DNA of 38,884 nucleotides from Marinifilum sp. (GCA_020718065.1 DYDE01000022.1:1-38884); one strand, 5' to 3'. Counted from the stretch's first letter, positions 20,019-28,979 are shown. The notes: generated by a model from the letters alone, not told the origin. Numbers and translations: made by a program.

Positions 20019-20783
20019 ATGATTGAACATAATCCACACCTTAGTGTTAAGAATTTAAATGTATTTTATGGAGCAAATCATGTTTTAAAGAATATAAACA
20101 TTGCTATTCCAGATAAAAAAATAACAGCAATAATTGGTCCTTCTGGTTGTGGTAAAACTACTCTTCTAAAAAGTTTTAATAGAATGCTTGAACTGACTGA
20201 TGGCGTTAAAATAAGTGGTGAAGTTATAATTAATGGAGAAAATATTTATAATTCTAAGATGGATATTTCGGATATAAGGAAAAAAATGGGCTTACTTTCT
20301 CAACGACCATATTCTTTACCAATGTCTATTTATGATAATGTCGCTTATGGACCAAGAATACATGGAAAAAAAAACAAAAAAGAACTTGATATTCTTGTAG
20401 AACATTATTTAAAAGAAGCAAGCTTGTGGGATGAAGTAAAAGACAGATTAAAAACTCCTGCAGTAAGATTATCTATAGGTCAACAACAACGATTGTGTCT
20501 TGCAAGAGGATTGGCTGTTGAACCTGATATTATTCTTGGAGATGAACCTACTTCATCACTCGATCCTCAATCAAGCCAACATATAGAAAAAAAATTTATA
20601 GAATTAAAAGAAAAATATACGATTGTTGTGGTTACTCATATTTTAAGGCAAGCAAAACGAATTGCTGATTATTTAGTTTTTATTCATCTTGGAGAAATTA
20701 TAGAATATGGAACAACAAAAGAAATGCTTGAAAATCCAAAAGAAAAAATGACACAGGAATATGTATCAGGAGTTATAAGTTAA
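20019..20783 (+). CDS. pstB: Phosphate ABC transporter ATP-binding protein PstB
   Basis: IGPSGCGKTTLLKSFNRMLEL, LSIGQQQRLCLARGLAVEPDIILGDEPTSSLDP. Confidence 0.94.
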   Translation: MIEHNPHLSVKNLNVFYGANHVLKNINIAIPDKKITAIIGPSGCGKTTLLKSFNRMLELTDGVKISGEVIINGENIYNSKMDISDIRKKMGLLSQRPYSLPMSIYDNVAYGPRIHGKKNKKELDILVEHYLKEASLWDEVKDRLKTPAVRLSIGQQQRLCLARGLAVEPDIILGDEPTSSLDPQSSQHIEKKFIELKEKYTIVVVTHILRQAKRIADYLVFIHLGEIIEYGTTKEMLENPKEKMTQEYVSGVIS

Positions 20784-22525
20784 TGAATATTAATTTTAAC
20801 TTTTGGTATTGCATCTATTAATTTACGTGTATAATCAGTTTTAGGATTTGAAAAAATCTCATTAGCAGTTCCTATTTCAACTATTTGTCCATTTTGCATC
20901 ACAATAATTCTGTCAGACATATACTTAACTACAGATAAATCGTGTGATATAAATATATAAGTAAAACCAAAGTCTTGCTTTAATTCATTAAGAAGATTTA
21001 AAACTTGTGCTTGTATGGAAACATCTAAAGCTGAAACAGATTCATCACAAATAATAAACTTAGGTTCAACAGCTAAAGCTCTGGCAATACATATGCGTTG
21101 ACGTTGTCCACCCGAAAATTCATGGGGATATCTGTTAAAATGTGTTTCATCCAAGCCAACCCGTTCAAGTAAGCTTATCGCATTTTTTTTACAAAGGGTT
21201 TGATTAGGATATATTTTATGCACTATCATTGGTTCTATTATTGCATTACCAATTGTAATTCTTGGATTTAATGAAGAATATGGATCTTGAAAAATAATTT
21301 GAACGTCTTTTCTTAATTTACGCAAATCATTTTTAGATAATTGAGTTATATTTTTTGATTGATAAAGTATTTCACCGCTTTCTGGTTTTATTAACTGAAG
21401 AATACTTCTCCCAAGAGTTGTTTTTCCACAACCAGACTCACCAACCAAACCAAGAGTCTCACCCGGATATACTTTGAAAGAGACTTGATCTACTGCTTTA
21501 AATTGCTGTGTTTTTTTTCCGAAAATATTTCTTTTTAATGTAAAAAAAGTGCTTAGTTTATCAACTTCCATTATTGGGGTGGAATAATCAATAATATTAT
21601 TTAACTTGGCTTCATTAGTTGATACTGATGATAACCTTTTTTTGTCTATTTCAATAAGACTTCCATCAGCTTCTGTTTTAAAAAAATCTGAAATCACAGG
21701 TAATTTTACTTCATTTGTATTTAACTGAGTTCGACAAGCAAGCAATCCTTTTGTGTAAGGATGTTGTGGGTTATTAAAAACAGAAGAAACATCATTTTGT
21801 TCTACAATTTTTCCTTTATAGATCACCGCAACCCTATCAGCTATTTCTGCAACAATACCCAGGTCGTGAGTAATAAATAACATTCCCATACCATATTCTT
21901 GCTGCAACTCTTTGAGAAGTGATAAGATATTTTTTTGTATAGTAACATCAAGTGCTGTTGTTGGTTCATCTGCAATCAAAATAGCCGGATTACAAGATAT
22001 TGCCATTGCAATTATTATTCTTTGTTTTTGTCCTCCTGATAATTCAAAAGGATAAGATTTATATATCTTTTCAGGGTAGGGGAGACGGACTTTTTCAAAA
22101 AGAAACAAAGCTTTTTTCTTTGCTTCTCTTTTAGATATTTTATGATGTATAAGTATAGATTCTGTAAGTTGATTACCGCATGTTTTAACAGGATTAAGAG
22201 ATGTCATTGGTTCCTGAAAAATCATGGCAATATCTTTTCCTCTGTATTGCCGTATTTTTTTTTCAGAAAGTATGGCAAGATCAACTATTTTGTTTTCTTT
22301 ATGGTATATGATTTCTCCACTGATTATTTTTCCTGTGGGTTTGGGTAGTAATTGCATTAACGAAAATGCTGTTACTGATTTTCCAGATCCGGATTCACCC
22401 ACAATAGCTAAGGTTTCATTTTTATTTAATTCAAAAGAAATTTCATTAATAGCTATATTTATATTACTTCCATCAGAAAAACCCACTGAAAGCTTTTTTA
22501 TTTCTAACAATAGTTCGTTTTTCAT
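20780..22525 (-). CDS. Dual-ATPase (DppD-DppF-type) peptide ABC transporter ATP-binding protein
   Basis: Two Walker A (GESGSGKS, GESGCGKT) and two signature motifs (ELSGGQKQR, EFSGGQRQR) in one 581-aa chain. Confidence 0.93.
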   Translation of the reverse strand: MKNELLLEIKKLSVGFSDGSNINIAINEISFELNKNETLAIVGESGSGKSVTAFSLMQLLPKPTGKIISGEIIYHKENKIVDLAILSEKKIRQYRGKDIAMIFQEPMTSLNPVKTCGNQLTESILIHHKISKREAKKKALFLFEKVRLPYPEKIYKSYPFELSGGQKQRIIIAMAISCNPAILIADEPTTALDVTIQKNILSLLKELQQEYGMGMLFITHDLGIVAEIADRVAVIYKGKIVEQNDVSSVFNNPQHPYTKGLLACRTQLNTNEVKLPVISDFFKTEADGSLIEIDKKRLSSVSTNEAKLNNIIDYSTPIMEVDKLSTFFTLKRNIFGKKTQQFKAVDQVSFKVYPGETLGLVGESGCGKTTLGRSILQLIKPESGEILYQSKNITQLSKNDLRKLRKDVQIIFQDPYSSLNPRITIGNAIIEPMIVHKIYPNQTLCKKNAISLLERVGLDETHFNRYPHEFSGGQRQRICIARALAVEPKFIICDESVSALDVSIQAQVLNLLNELKQDFGFTYIFISHDLSVVKYMSDRIIVMQNGQIVEIGTANEIFSNPKTDYTRKLIDAIPKVKINIH

Positions 22526-22570
22526 TATGTTTTATTAACAAACAAAGGTTTTATATAAACAAAAATACAA

Positions 22571-22606
22571 AAAAAAAGAGACACCAATTTGGTATCTCTT
22601 TTTTTG
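22571..22606. terminator. Rho-independent hairpin downstream of the minus-strand CDS ending at 22619
   Basis: AGAGACACCAATTTGGTATCTCTTTTTTT with A/T tracts on both sides. Confidence 0.8.
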
Positions 22607-22618
22607 AAATAGAAATTA

Positions 22619-23281
22619 TTACAAATGTGTATATGTTTCTGTACATCCGGTAAAAGTACCTAATGTAGATTCATCTTTAAAAGTAATATTTATACCTTTT
22701 GAAGTAGTAAAAGTTCCAGATCCTGAGAAAGTATGATTGATATCATTTGGTGGTAATCCACATTTAACAGTTTGTGAAGGAAGAGTTACATTAGTTCCAG
22801 AAAGTGTTATATAAACAAGAGCTCCTGAATAATCTCCAAATTTTGCAAAATAAAGTTTATTTTTTTCAGTTGAAGAAGCTGTTGCATTATCTGAATATGG
22901 AGTTGTTGCTCCATTAGTTACATCAACAACACTATAACTACCAGCTAAAAATTCGGCAGCATCAACAGTAACTTTTCTGGTAACAGTTGTAGCAGCATTA
23001 CCAGCAGCATCTTTAACATTATAAGATAATGTTTGAAGACCAGCAAATACGTTATTTAAAGCAGGAGTAACAGTAACACTACTTGTTAGATCACCATCTT
23101 TTTCATCAGTTGCAGTATAACCTGGATCAGTCCATGTGCTTTTAAATACGATACTCATATCAGCAGAACCTTTTAAAGTAATAGTTGGTGCAGCAGTATC
23201 ATCTGGCTTACATGCATTAAAAATAAAAGTAACACCTATTAATGCAACAATAGCAATAATTAAAAAATTTCTTTTTTTCAT
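22619..23281 (-). CDS. Lipoprotein with DUF5011/HYR-type Ig-like domain
   Basis: Lipobox FIFNACKPDD; APTITLKGSADMSIVFKSTWTDPGYTATDEKDGDLTSSVTV...LQTLSYNVKDAAGNAATTVTRKVTV. Start likely at 23281. Confidence 0.85.
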   Translation of the reverse strand: MKKRNFLIIAIVALIGVTFIFNACKPDDTAAPTITLKGSADMSIVFKSTWTDPGYTATDEKDGDLTSSVTVTPALNNVFAGLQTLSYNVKDAAGNAATTVTRKVTVDAAEFLAGSYSVVDVTNGATTPYSDNATASSTEKNKLYFAKFGDYSGALVYITLSGTNVTLPSQTVKCGLPPNDINHTFSGSGTFTTSKGINITFKDESTLGTFTGCTETYTHL

Positions 23282-23388
23282 AATAAAATAAGATTTAATT
23301 AATAATTCTTTTAATTTCTTTTGCAAATATACAATTTTTTAATATTAAAAAAATTTAAAGTTTTTATTTTTAATATCAAAAATATATT

Positions 23389-23396
23389 TAATTTTG
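23389..23396 (+). promoter_or_regulatory. Bacteroidetes-type -7 element TAATTTTG upstream of lipoprotein copy 1
   Basis: TAnnTTTG match 39 nt before the ATG. Context TAATTTTGCACC is shared with copy 2. Confidence 0.6.
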
Positions 23397-23434
23397 CACC
23401 GAGGTTAACCAATTTAAAAATTAAAAAAAAACCC

Positions 23435-23731
23435 ATGAAAAAATTATTTGCATTATTAGTTGTTGCAGGAATGGTATCATTCGTTGCATGCGGTCCAAAA
23501 GGTCCTTCTAAAGAAGAATTAGAAAAGAAAAGACAAGATTCTATCAGAACTGCTGATTCTATTGCTAAAGTAGAAGCTGACGCTAAAGCTGCTCAAGAAC
23601 TTGCTGCAAAAGAAGCTGAAGCTAAAAGAATAGCTGATTCTATCGCAGACGCAGAAAAAAACAAAAAACCTATCAAAAAACCTACTAAACCAGTAGTAAA
23701 ACCTAACACCAAAGTTCCTGGAAAAGGTTGA
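23435..23731 (+). CDS. Small Lys/Ala/Glu-rich lipoprotein, copy 1
   Basis: MKKLFALLVVAGMVSFVACGPKG lipobox. First 78 codons identical to 23869-24102. Confidence 0.85.
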   Translation: MKKLFALLVVAGMVSFVACGPKGPSKEELEKKRQDSIRTADSIAKVEADAKAAQELAAKEAEAKRIADSIADAEKNKKPIKKPTKPVVKPNTKVPGKG

Positions 23732-23750
23732 TTTTTGATTTAAAAACAAT

Positions 23751-23785
23751 AAAAAAGGATTCAAATTTTTGAATCCTTTTTTTTT
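23751..23785 (+). terminator. Rho-independent terminator of lipoprotein copy 1
   Basis: aaaaaaGGATTCAAATTTTTGAATCCttttttttt. Confidence 0.85.
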
Positions 23786-23835
23786 AATATTTATTTTTTT
23801 ATAACAATTAAATACATTTATTTAAATATTATAAT

Positions 23836-23843
23836 TAATTTTG
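23836..23843 (+). promoter_or_regulatory. Bacteroidetes-type -7 element TAATTTTG upstream of lipoprotein copy 2
   Basis: Same TAATTTTGCACC context as copy 1. Confidence 0.6.
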
Positions 23844-23868
23844 CACCCAAATTTAAAATTTTAAACCC

Positions 23869-24159
23869 ATGAAAAAATTATTTGCATTATTAGTTGTTGC
23901 AGGAATGGTATCATTCGTTGCATGCGGTCCAAAAGGTCCTTCTAAAGAAGAATTAGAAAAGAAAAGACAAGATTCTATCAGAACTGCTGATTCTATTGCT
24001 AAAGTAGAAGCTGACGCTAAAGCTGCTCAAGAACTTGCTGCAAAAGAAGCTGAAGCTAAAAGAATAGCTGATTCTATCGCAGACGCAGAAAAAAACAAAA
24101 AAGGCAACAAAAAAGTTGACAAAATTAAAGTTGGTGATAAAGTTAAAGGAAAAGGTTGA
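23869..24159 (+). CDS. Small Lys/Ala/Glu-rich lipoprotein, copy 2
   Basis: Same N-terminal 78 aa as copy 1, different Lys-rich tail. Confidence 0.85.
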   Translation: MKKLFALLVVAGMVSFVACGPKGPSKEELEKKRQDSIRTADSIAKVEADAKAAQELAAKEAEAKRIADSIADAEKNKKGNKKVDKIKVGDKVKGKG

Positions 24160-24176
24160 TTTTTGTTACAAATCAT

Positions 24177-24209
24177 AAAAAAAGGGATTCTTATGAATCC
24201 CTTTTTTTA
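24177..24209 (+). terminator. Rho-independent terminator of lipoprotein copy 2
   Basis: aaaaaaaGGGATTCttatGAATCCCttttttt. Confidence 0.85.
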
Positions 24210-24231
24210 TGATTTAATATTTTGATTAATA

Positions 24232-25686
24232 TTATTGTATGATTATATTTTTACAATAAAATGTTCTTTCATTTTTTATTTTTATAAAATACGCTCCCTT
24301 TGTAAAGTTGCTCACATCAATAATATTAATACTGTTTTTTATTGAACTTTTATAAACAAGTTGTCCTGTAATAGTAAATATCTCAATCGATAAATCAATA
24401 TCTTTAATGCCATTAGTGTTTATAAAAAGCTTTTCTTTTATTGGATTTGGATAAATTAAAATATTATCTATTTTACTAGCAGATATTTCAGGTATATCAA
24501 CTGAAGGTTTTAGAATATCTACAACAGTTCCTTCTATTACTGTTAATGAATATGGTAATTCCTGAGGTATTAAATACCAATTGTTATATGAACCGCCCCA
24601 ACCAAAGTTTACATGATAGTAATTATTTGTATTATATCCATCAACAACTACATTATGCCCTACTGTCCATGTTTCATTCACAATAGCTAAGTGAACAGGT
24701 AATGCTGCCTTCATGTTGAGGGTCATTCGAGTATAAACACTGGTATCTGTACTATTGAGAAGCTCAGAAGAAGTACAATTAAATTTCAAATATGCATCTC
24801 TAGCTTGATCAACTCCAAAAGTACCAGAACCATCAGATCTGAATACTTGTCTTGCTGCTACTCCACAAGCAAAAGATAAAGCTGCTTTATCAGTATTAGT
24901 CAAAGCAATATTGTTATCATAATGTTGTTGAATGGTTGTAAGGTATCCATTCAATTGAGGAAAAGAAGGGAAGCCTCTTGTTGCAAAATCATTATCAATC
25001 CAATATTGATTGCCTGCGCCATAGTTATGATAGTAGTCATCTAAATCCGAAAAAGTAGTATTTTTTATAGTTTTGTGGTAATTTAATATTTGTGCCATTG
25101 CTGTGGCAGGGCAACCAACTAAACTTCTTGCACTGCTACCATCTAATGGACAAAGAGCATTATAGGGAGCATTTTGTGTCCAGTTTGTTTCTAACCAACC
25201 TCCGGTAGAAGTTGTTCCTGCTGGTGGCCATTGTTGAAAATCTACTGGAGTCTCTTGAGCTTTGGTTAATAAAACATTCCACAATTGATGTCGTGATTTT
25301 ATAATGTTTCCAGGAAGTTTTTCTATGGCCAATAATCTGAGCTTCATATCATATACCAACATTGATAAAAAAGGATTTGTTTTAATATTTATTTCCCCAA
25401 TTTCATTTTCCGTTGAATATGAAATTACAGGAGGCAAATCATCATCACCCGAAACAATAATAAAACCCTTCGGATATAAAGTAATAACAAAGAATGAAAC
25501 ATTATTCTGATTGTTTTTTATTTCGAAAGTGTTTAAAACAGAACTTTTTTTGCTATAATCTATTTCATGTAATTTGTTAGTAGCGACTTTCGTTGCCTGT
25601 TTTTTATCAATAGGTTTGGCAATTATATTATTTCCAATAAAAATAATAATTAAGGAAAGTAAAATTTTAAATAATAGAGCTTTCAT
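24232..25686 (-). CDS. C10 (streptopain-like) cysteine peptidase with T9SS type A sorting domain
   Basis: TQNAPYNALCPLDGSSARSLVGCPATAMAQILNYHK (Cys), WTVGHNVVVDGYN (His), ILIYPNPIKEKLFINT...AYFIKIKNERTFYCKNIIIQ. Confidence 0.9.
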   Translation of the reverse strand: MKALLFKILLSLIIIFIGNNIIAKPIDKKQATKVATNKLHEIDYSKKSSVLNTFEIKNNQNNVSFFVITLYPKGFIIVSGDDDLPPVISYSTENEIGEINIKTNPFLSMLVYDMKLRLLAIEKLPGNIIKSRHQLWNVLLTKAQETPVDFQQWPPAGTTSTGGWLETNWTQNAPYNALCPLDGSSARSLVGCPATAMAQILNYHKTIKNTTFSDLDDYYHNYGAGNQYWIDNDFATRGFPSFPQLNGYLTTIQQHYDNNIALTNTDKAALSFACGVAARQVFRSDGSGTFGVDQARDAYLKFNCTSSELLNSTDTSVYTRMTLNMKAALPVHLAIVNETWTVGHNVVVDGYNTNNYYHVNFGWGGSYNNWYLIPQELPYSLTVIEGTVVDILKPSVDIPEISASKIDNILIYPNPIKEKLFINTNGIKDIDLSIEIFTITGQLVYKSSIKNSINIIDVSNFTKGAYFIKIKNERTFYCKNIIIQ

Positions 25687-25698
25687 TATATTTAACTA

Positions 25699-26319
25699 TT
25701 AAAATTGAACTTTTGGTGCTTCATCTGCGCCAGGTTTTGCTTGGAAATATGGTTTTTTCTTAAACCCAAACAAACTTGCAAATATGTTTTTAGGGAACTT
25801 ACGGATATATGTATTGTATTTTTGTGCGTAATCGTTAAAAGAATTACGTTCAATCAATATTAGGTTTTCTGTTTCTTTCAATTGGTTTTGTAGATCCATA
25901 AAGTTTTGATTGGCTTTTAAATCAGGATATTGTTCAGCAACAACCATTAATTTGGATAAAGCACCACTTAAACCATCTTGCATTTGTTGAAACTTTTGTA
26001 TATCAGCTTCAGAAAGATTCTCGGCATCAAGTTTTACATTAGATACTTTAGAACGGGCTTCAGTAACTTCAACCAATGTTTTGTTTTCGTGTGTTGCATA
26101 ACCTTTAACAGTATTTACCAGATTTAAAATAAGGTCTGCGCGTCTTTGATATGCACTTTCAACTTTTGCCCATTGTGCATTTGTAGCTTCTTCTCTTGAT
26201 ACCATACCGTTATATGCAAAATAACCAAAAAGGCCAAAAATTAAGAAAACTACTAGAATTAAACCTATTATCATGGCTGCACCCAAACAACCGGTGCCTG
26301 TTTTTTCACTTGGTGTCAT
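25699..26319 (-). CDS. lemA: LemA family protein
   Basis: One TM, then YNGMVSREEATNAQWAKVESAYQRRADLILNLVNTVKGYATHE...RNSFNDYAQKYNTYIRKFP. Confidence 0.95.
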   Translation of the reverse strand: MTPSEKTGTGCLGAAMIIGLILVVFLIFGLFGYFAYNGMVSREEATNAQWAKVESAYQRRADLILNLVNTVKGYATHENKTLVEVTEARSKVSNVKLDAENLSEADIQKFQQMQDGLSGALSKLMVVAEQYPDLKANQNFMDLQNQLKETENLILIERNSFNDYAQKYNTYIRKFPKNIFASLFGFKKKPYFQAKPGADEAPKVQF

Positions 26320-26556
26320 AATTTTAATATTTTTAATTAATACTATTTACAAAGATAGTAAAGTAATAATATATTTTTAAATAACATTTAAAAATTTGTT
26401 TAACGATTTATAAATATAATTTAACATTAAATTGAAATAAACAATGTAGTAAAAACAATGAATTTGTGGTGTTGTAATTGTGAAATTAGAAGGTGTTTTA
26501 ATATTAATAAACGCTATATTTTATAATGATTGATTAAACTAAAAAAACAGTTGTTC

Positions 26557-26587
26557 TTTGAATTTTAATAATTTATTAGTAGATTTG
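26557..26587 (+). promoter_or_regulatory. Bacteroidetes-type promoter (TTTG, 19 nt, TAGATTTG)
   Basis: TTTG ends at 26560 and TAGATTTG is at 26580-26587, 18 nt before ATG 26606. Confidence 0.65.
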
Positions 26588-26605
26588 AATTAAAAATATA
26601 AAGTT

Positions 26606-27634
26606 ATGCTTAAAACTTATTCTTTTCCAAGTGTTGTTGAATTAAACAACTTTGAATTAAAAAAAGTGTCTGGCAACTTGCTTAAAGGTTTGAAGTTAAA
26701 AAATAATGAAATCTCCTATATTATAGGAGAATTGGCAATGTCAGAAGGTTCTTCACCCCATAAAAGTGTTAATAGTGCACCTTCCGATTTAGATTATCAG
26801 CTGCTTTTGCAAGCAAGTTTATTATTAGCTTATAATCAATTACAAACTCCTTTTTATGTTACTGCTGGTTTTCCTTTTATTACATATCAGTTATATAGAA
26901 ATGAAGCTATAAATGCAATTCAAAAAAATCATAATATTCAGTTTGATGCATCAACTTGTTCTAACTTCGGAGTTAGTCAGGTTACTGTTAATGTAGTTAA
27001 AGCTATGATTCTTTCAGAAATTCAGGGTTGCGATATTGCAATTCGTAAAAGTGAAACCGAAGAAAAATCAAATATTTTTATTGTTAGCCTTGGTTATGGT
27101 ACTTTTGAAGCAGCTTTAAGTACTGAAAATGGGATTATTCAAAGAACATTTGTCAGTTCTCAGGGTATTCGTTATGCTGTTAATATGTTAGCGCGTGAAC
27201 TTTTACAATCTTATTATGTAGGTTTGATTACAGAACATCAATTTGATATGGGTTTCAAAACAGGCTCTTTGGTTTTAAATAGAAAAAGGATTGATATTAC
27301 AGAATTTCGTAAAAGTGCTCTTATGAATTATTACAGAGAGGTAATTAGCCCTATGTTAAGAAAATCATTTACAGACAATGATTTTAATATTTGTAATAAA
27401 TTATATTTAGTTGGTGGTGGTGCTTTGTTTCCTGAATTAATTGATTGTTTTAAAGAAGAATTTATAGATTTGTTAGAAATAATTGTATATCCAGATCCTG
27501 CAACTTGTGCAAGTAAGGGATACTGCATAAATTCTAAAGAAGCTACTGATGATAAAAATGTAGCTTCTGTTGGTATTGATATAGGTAATTCAAGTACTAC
27601 AATTTGCTTTTATGACGGTAATGAATCGTTTTAA
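26606..27634 (+). CDS. ParM/StbA-like actin-fold ATPase, apparently circularly permuted (phosphate-1 motif at C-terminus)
   Basis: N-terminus SFPSVVEL...ISYIIGELAMSEG; FIVSLGYGTFEAAL (phosphate-2 position); LYLVGGGALFPEL (adenosine motif); DPATCASKGYC; C-terminal VASVGIDIGNSSTTICFYDG (phosphate-1). Confidence 0.75.
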   Translation: MLKTYSFPSVVELNNFELKKVSGNLLKGLKLKNNEISYIIGELAMSEGSSPHKSVNSAPSDLDYQLLLQASLLLAYNQLQTPFYVTAGFPFITYQLYRNEAINAIQKNHNIQFDASTCSNFGVSQVTVNVVKAMILSEIQGCDIAIRKSETEEKSNIFIVSLGYGTFEAALSTENGIIQRTFVSSQGIRYAVNMLARELLQSYYVGLITEHQFDMGFKTGSLVLNRKRIDITEFRKSALMNYYREVISPMLRKSFTDNDFNICNKLYLVGGGALFPELIDCFKEEFIDLLEIIVYPDPATCASKGYCINSKEATDDKNVASVGIDIGNSSTTICFYDGNESF

Positions 27635-27650
27635 TTTACAAAAAAACAAC

Positions 27651-27684
27651 AAACCCACTTTTAGATAAACAAAAAGTGGGTTTG
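27651..27684. terminator. Bidirectional terminator hairpin between convergent genes
   Basis: AAACCCACTTTTagataaacAAAAAGTGGGTTT. Confidence 0.85.
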
Positions 27685-27689
27685 ATTAT

Positions 27690-28979
27690 TTAAATAACTT
27701 TTACAAGATAGTAGTTTTTCTTGCCTTTTTGAATGAGGATATAGCGATTGTTAATCAAATCATTACTTGAAAATTCAAATGATTCATTAATTTTTGTTTT
27801 GTTTACCTGAATACTTCCTTCTTTTAGCATTCGGCGTGCTTCATTTTTGGAAGCCATTATTTGAGTTGTTTCTGAAAGAAAATCAACACAGTTTTGTTTG
27901 TTATTTAAGGTATCAGAAGGTATTTCTACTTGAGGAACTCCTTCAAAAACACTTAATAACATTTCTTCGTTCAAGTTTTTTAAAGAATCTGTAGTTCCTT
28001 TTCCAAATAAAATTTCTGAAGCTTCAACAGCAGCTTTATAATCATCTAAAGAATGAACCCTGATTGCTACTTCCATTGCCAAAGACTTTTGTAAAACACG
28101 TAAATGAGGGGCTTGTTGATGCTGGTTTATTATTGCATCTATTTCTTCTTTGGTATATAAAGTAAAAATCTTAATATATTTTGCTGCATCTTCATCACTG
28201 CAATTAAGCCAAAATTGATAGAATTTATAAGGGGAAGTGAGTTTAGGATCGAGCCAAACATTTCCTTCCTCTGTTTTGCCAAATTTTCCTCCATCAGCTT
28301 TGGTAATAAGTGGACAAGTAAGTGCAAACGCTTCTCCTCCTGTTTTACGGCGAATAAGTTCTGTTCCGGTAGTTATATTTCCCCATTGGTCTGATCCACC
28401 CATCTGTAATTTGCAATTTTTGTTTTCATAAAGCCACAAAAAATCATAACCTTGAACCAATTGATAAGTAAATTCAGTAAAGGAAATTCCATTTCCTCCT
28501 TCTAACCTTTTCTTTACCGAGTCTTTTGCCATCATATAGTTAACAGTAATATGCTTTCCAATATCCCGCATAAAATCAAGAAATGTAAAGTCTTTTGTCC
28601 AGTCATAATTATTTACCAATTCAGCAGCATTGTCTTTTGCTTCAAAATCAAGAAATTTGTATAATTGTTTTTTAATGCATTCCTGGTTATGTCGAAGTGT
28701 TTCTTCAGATAAAAACTTTCTTTCTTCAGATTTCCCTGAAGGATCTCCTATCATACCAGTTGCTCCACCAATTAAAGCAATAGGTTTATGACCTGCTAGT
28801 TGTAAATGTTTCAACATCATCACCGATACCAAATGTCCGATATGCAGTGAATCTGCCGTAGGATCGATACCAACATAAGCAGATGTCATTTCTTTTCCTA
28901 ATAAATCTTCGGTACCAGGCATTACATCGTGAATCATTCCACGCCATCTAAGTTCTTCAACAAAATTCATAGTTTTCAA
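27690..28979 (-). CDS. tyrS: Tyrosine--tRNA ligase
   Basis: [83 protein letters not shown]-terminal S4-like domain. Confidence 0.97.
   Translation of the reverse strand: MKTMNFVEELRWRGMIHDVMPGTEDLLGKEMTSAYVGIDPTADSLHIGHLVSVMMLKHLQLAGHKPIALIGGATGMIGDPSGKSEERKFLSEETLRHNQECIKKQLYKFLDFEAKDNAAELVNNYDWTKDFTFLDFMRDIGKHITVNYMMAKDSVKKRLEGGNGISFTEFTYQLVQGYDFLWLYENKNCKLQMGGSDQWGNITTGTELIRRKTGGEAFALTCPLITKADGGKFGKTEEGNVWLDPKLTSPYKFYQFWLNCSDEDAAKYIKIFTLYTKEEIDAIINQHQQAPHLRVLQKSLAMEVAIRVHSLDDYKAAVEASEILFGKGTTDSLKNLNEEMLLSVFEGVPQVEIPSDTLNNKQNCVDFLSETTQIMASKNEARRMLKEGSIQVNKTKINESFEFSSNDLINNRYILIQKGKKNYYLVKVI

Noticed and set aside
26400-27634. Frameshifted or truncated actin gene as explanation of the C-terminal DIGNS motif
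   Set aside because: The ORF is continuous, has its own promoter candidate and a terminator just after the stop, and the two ends join into a complete actin-like order. Remains the main alternative to test by reads and homologues.
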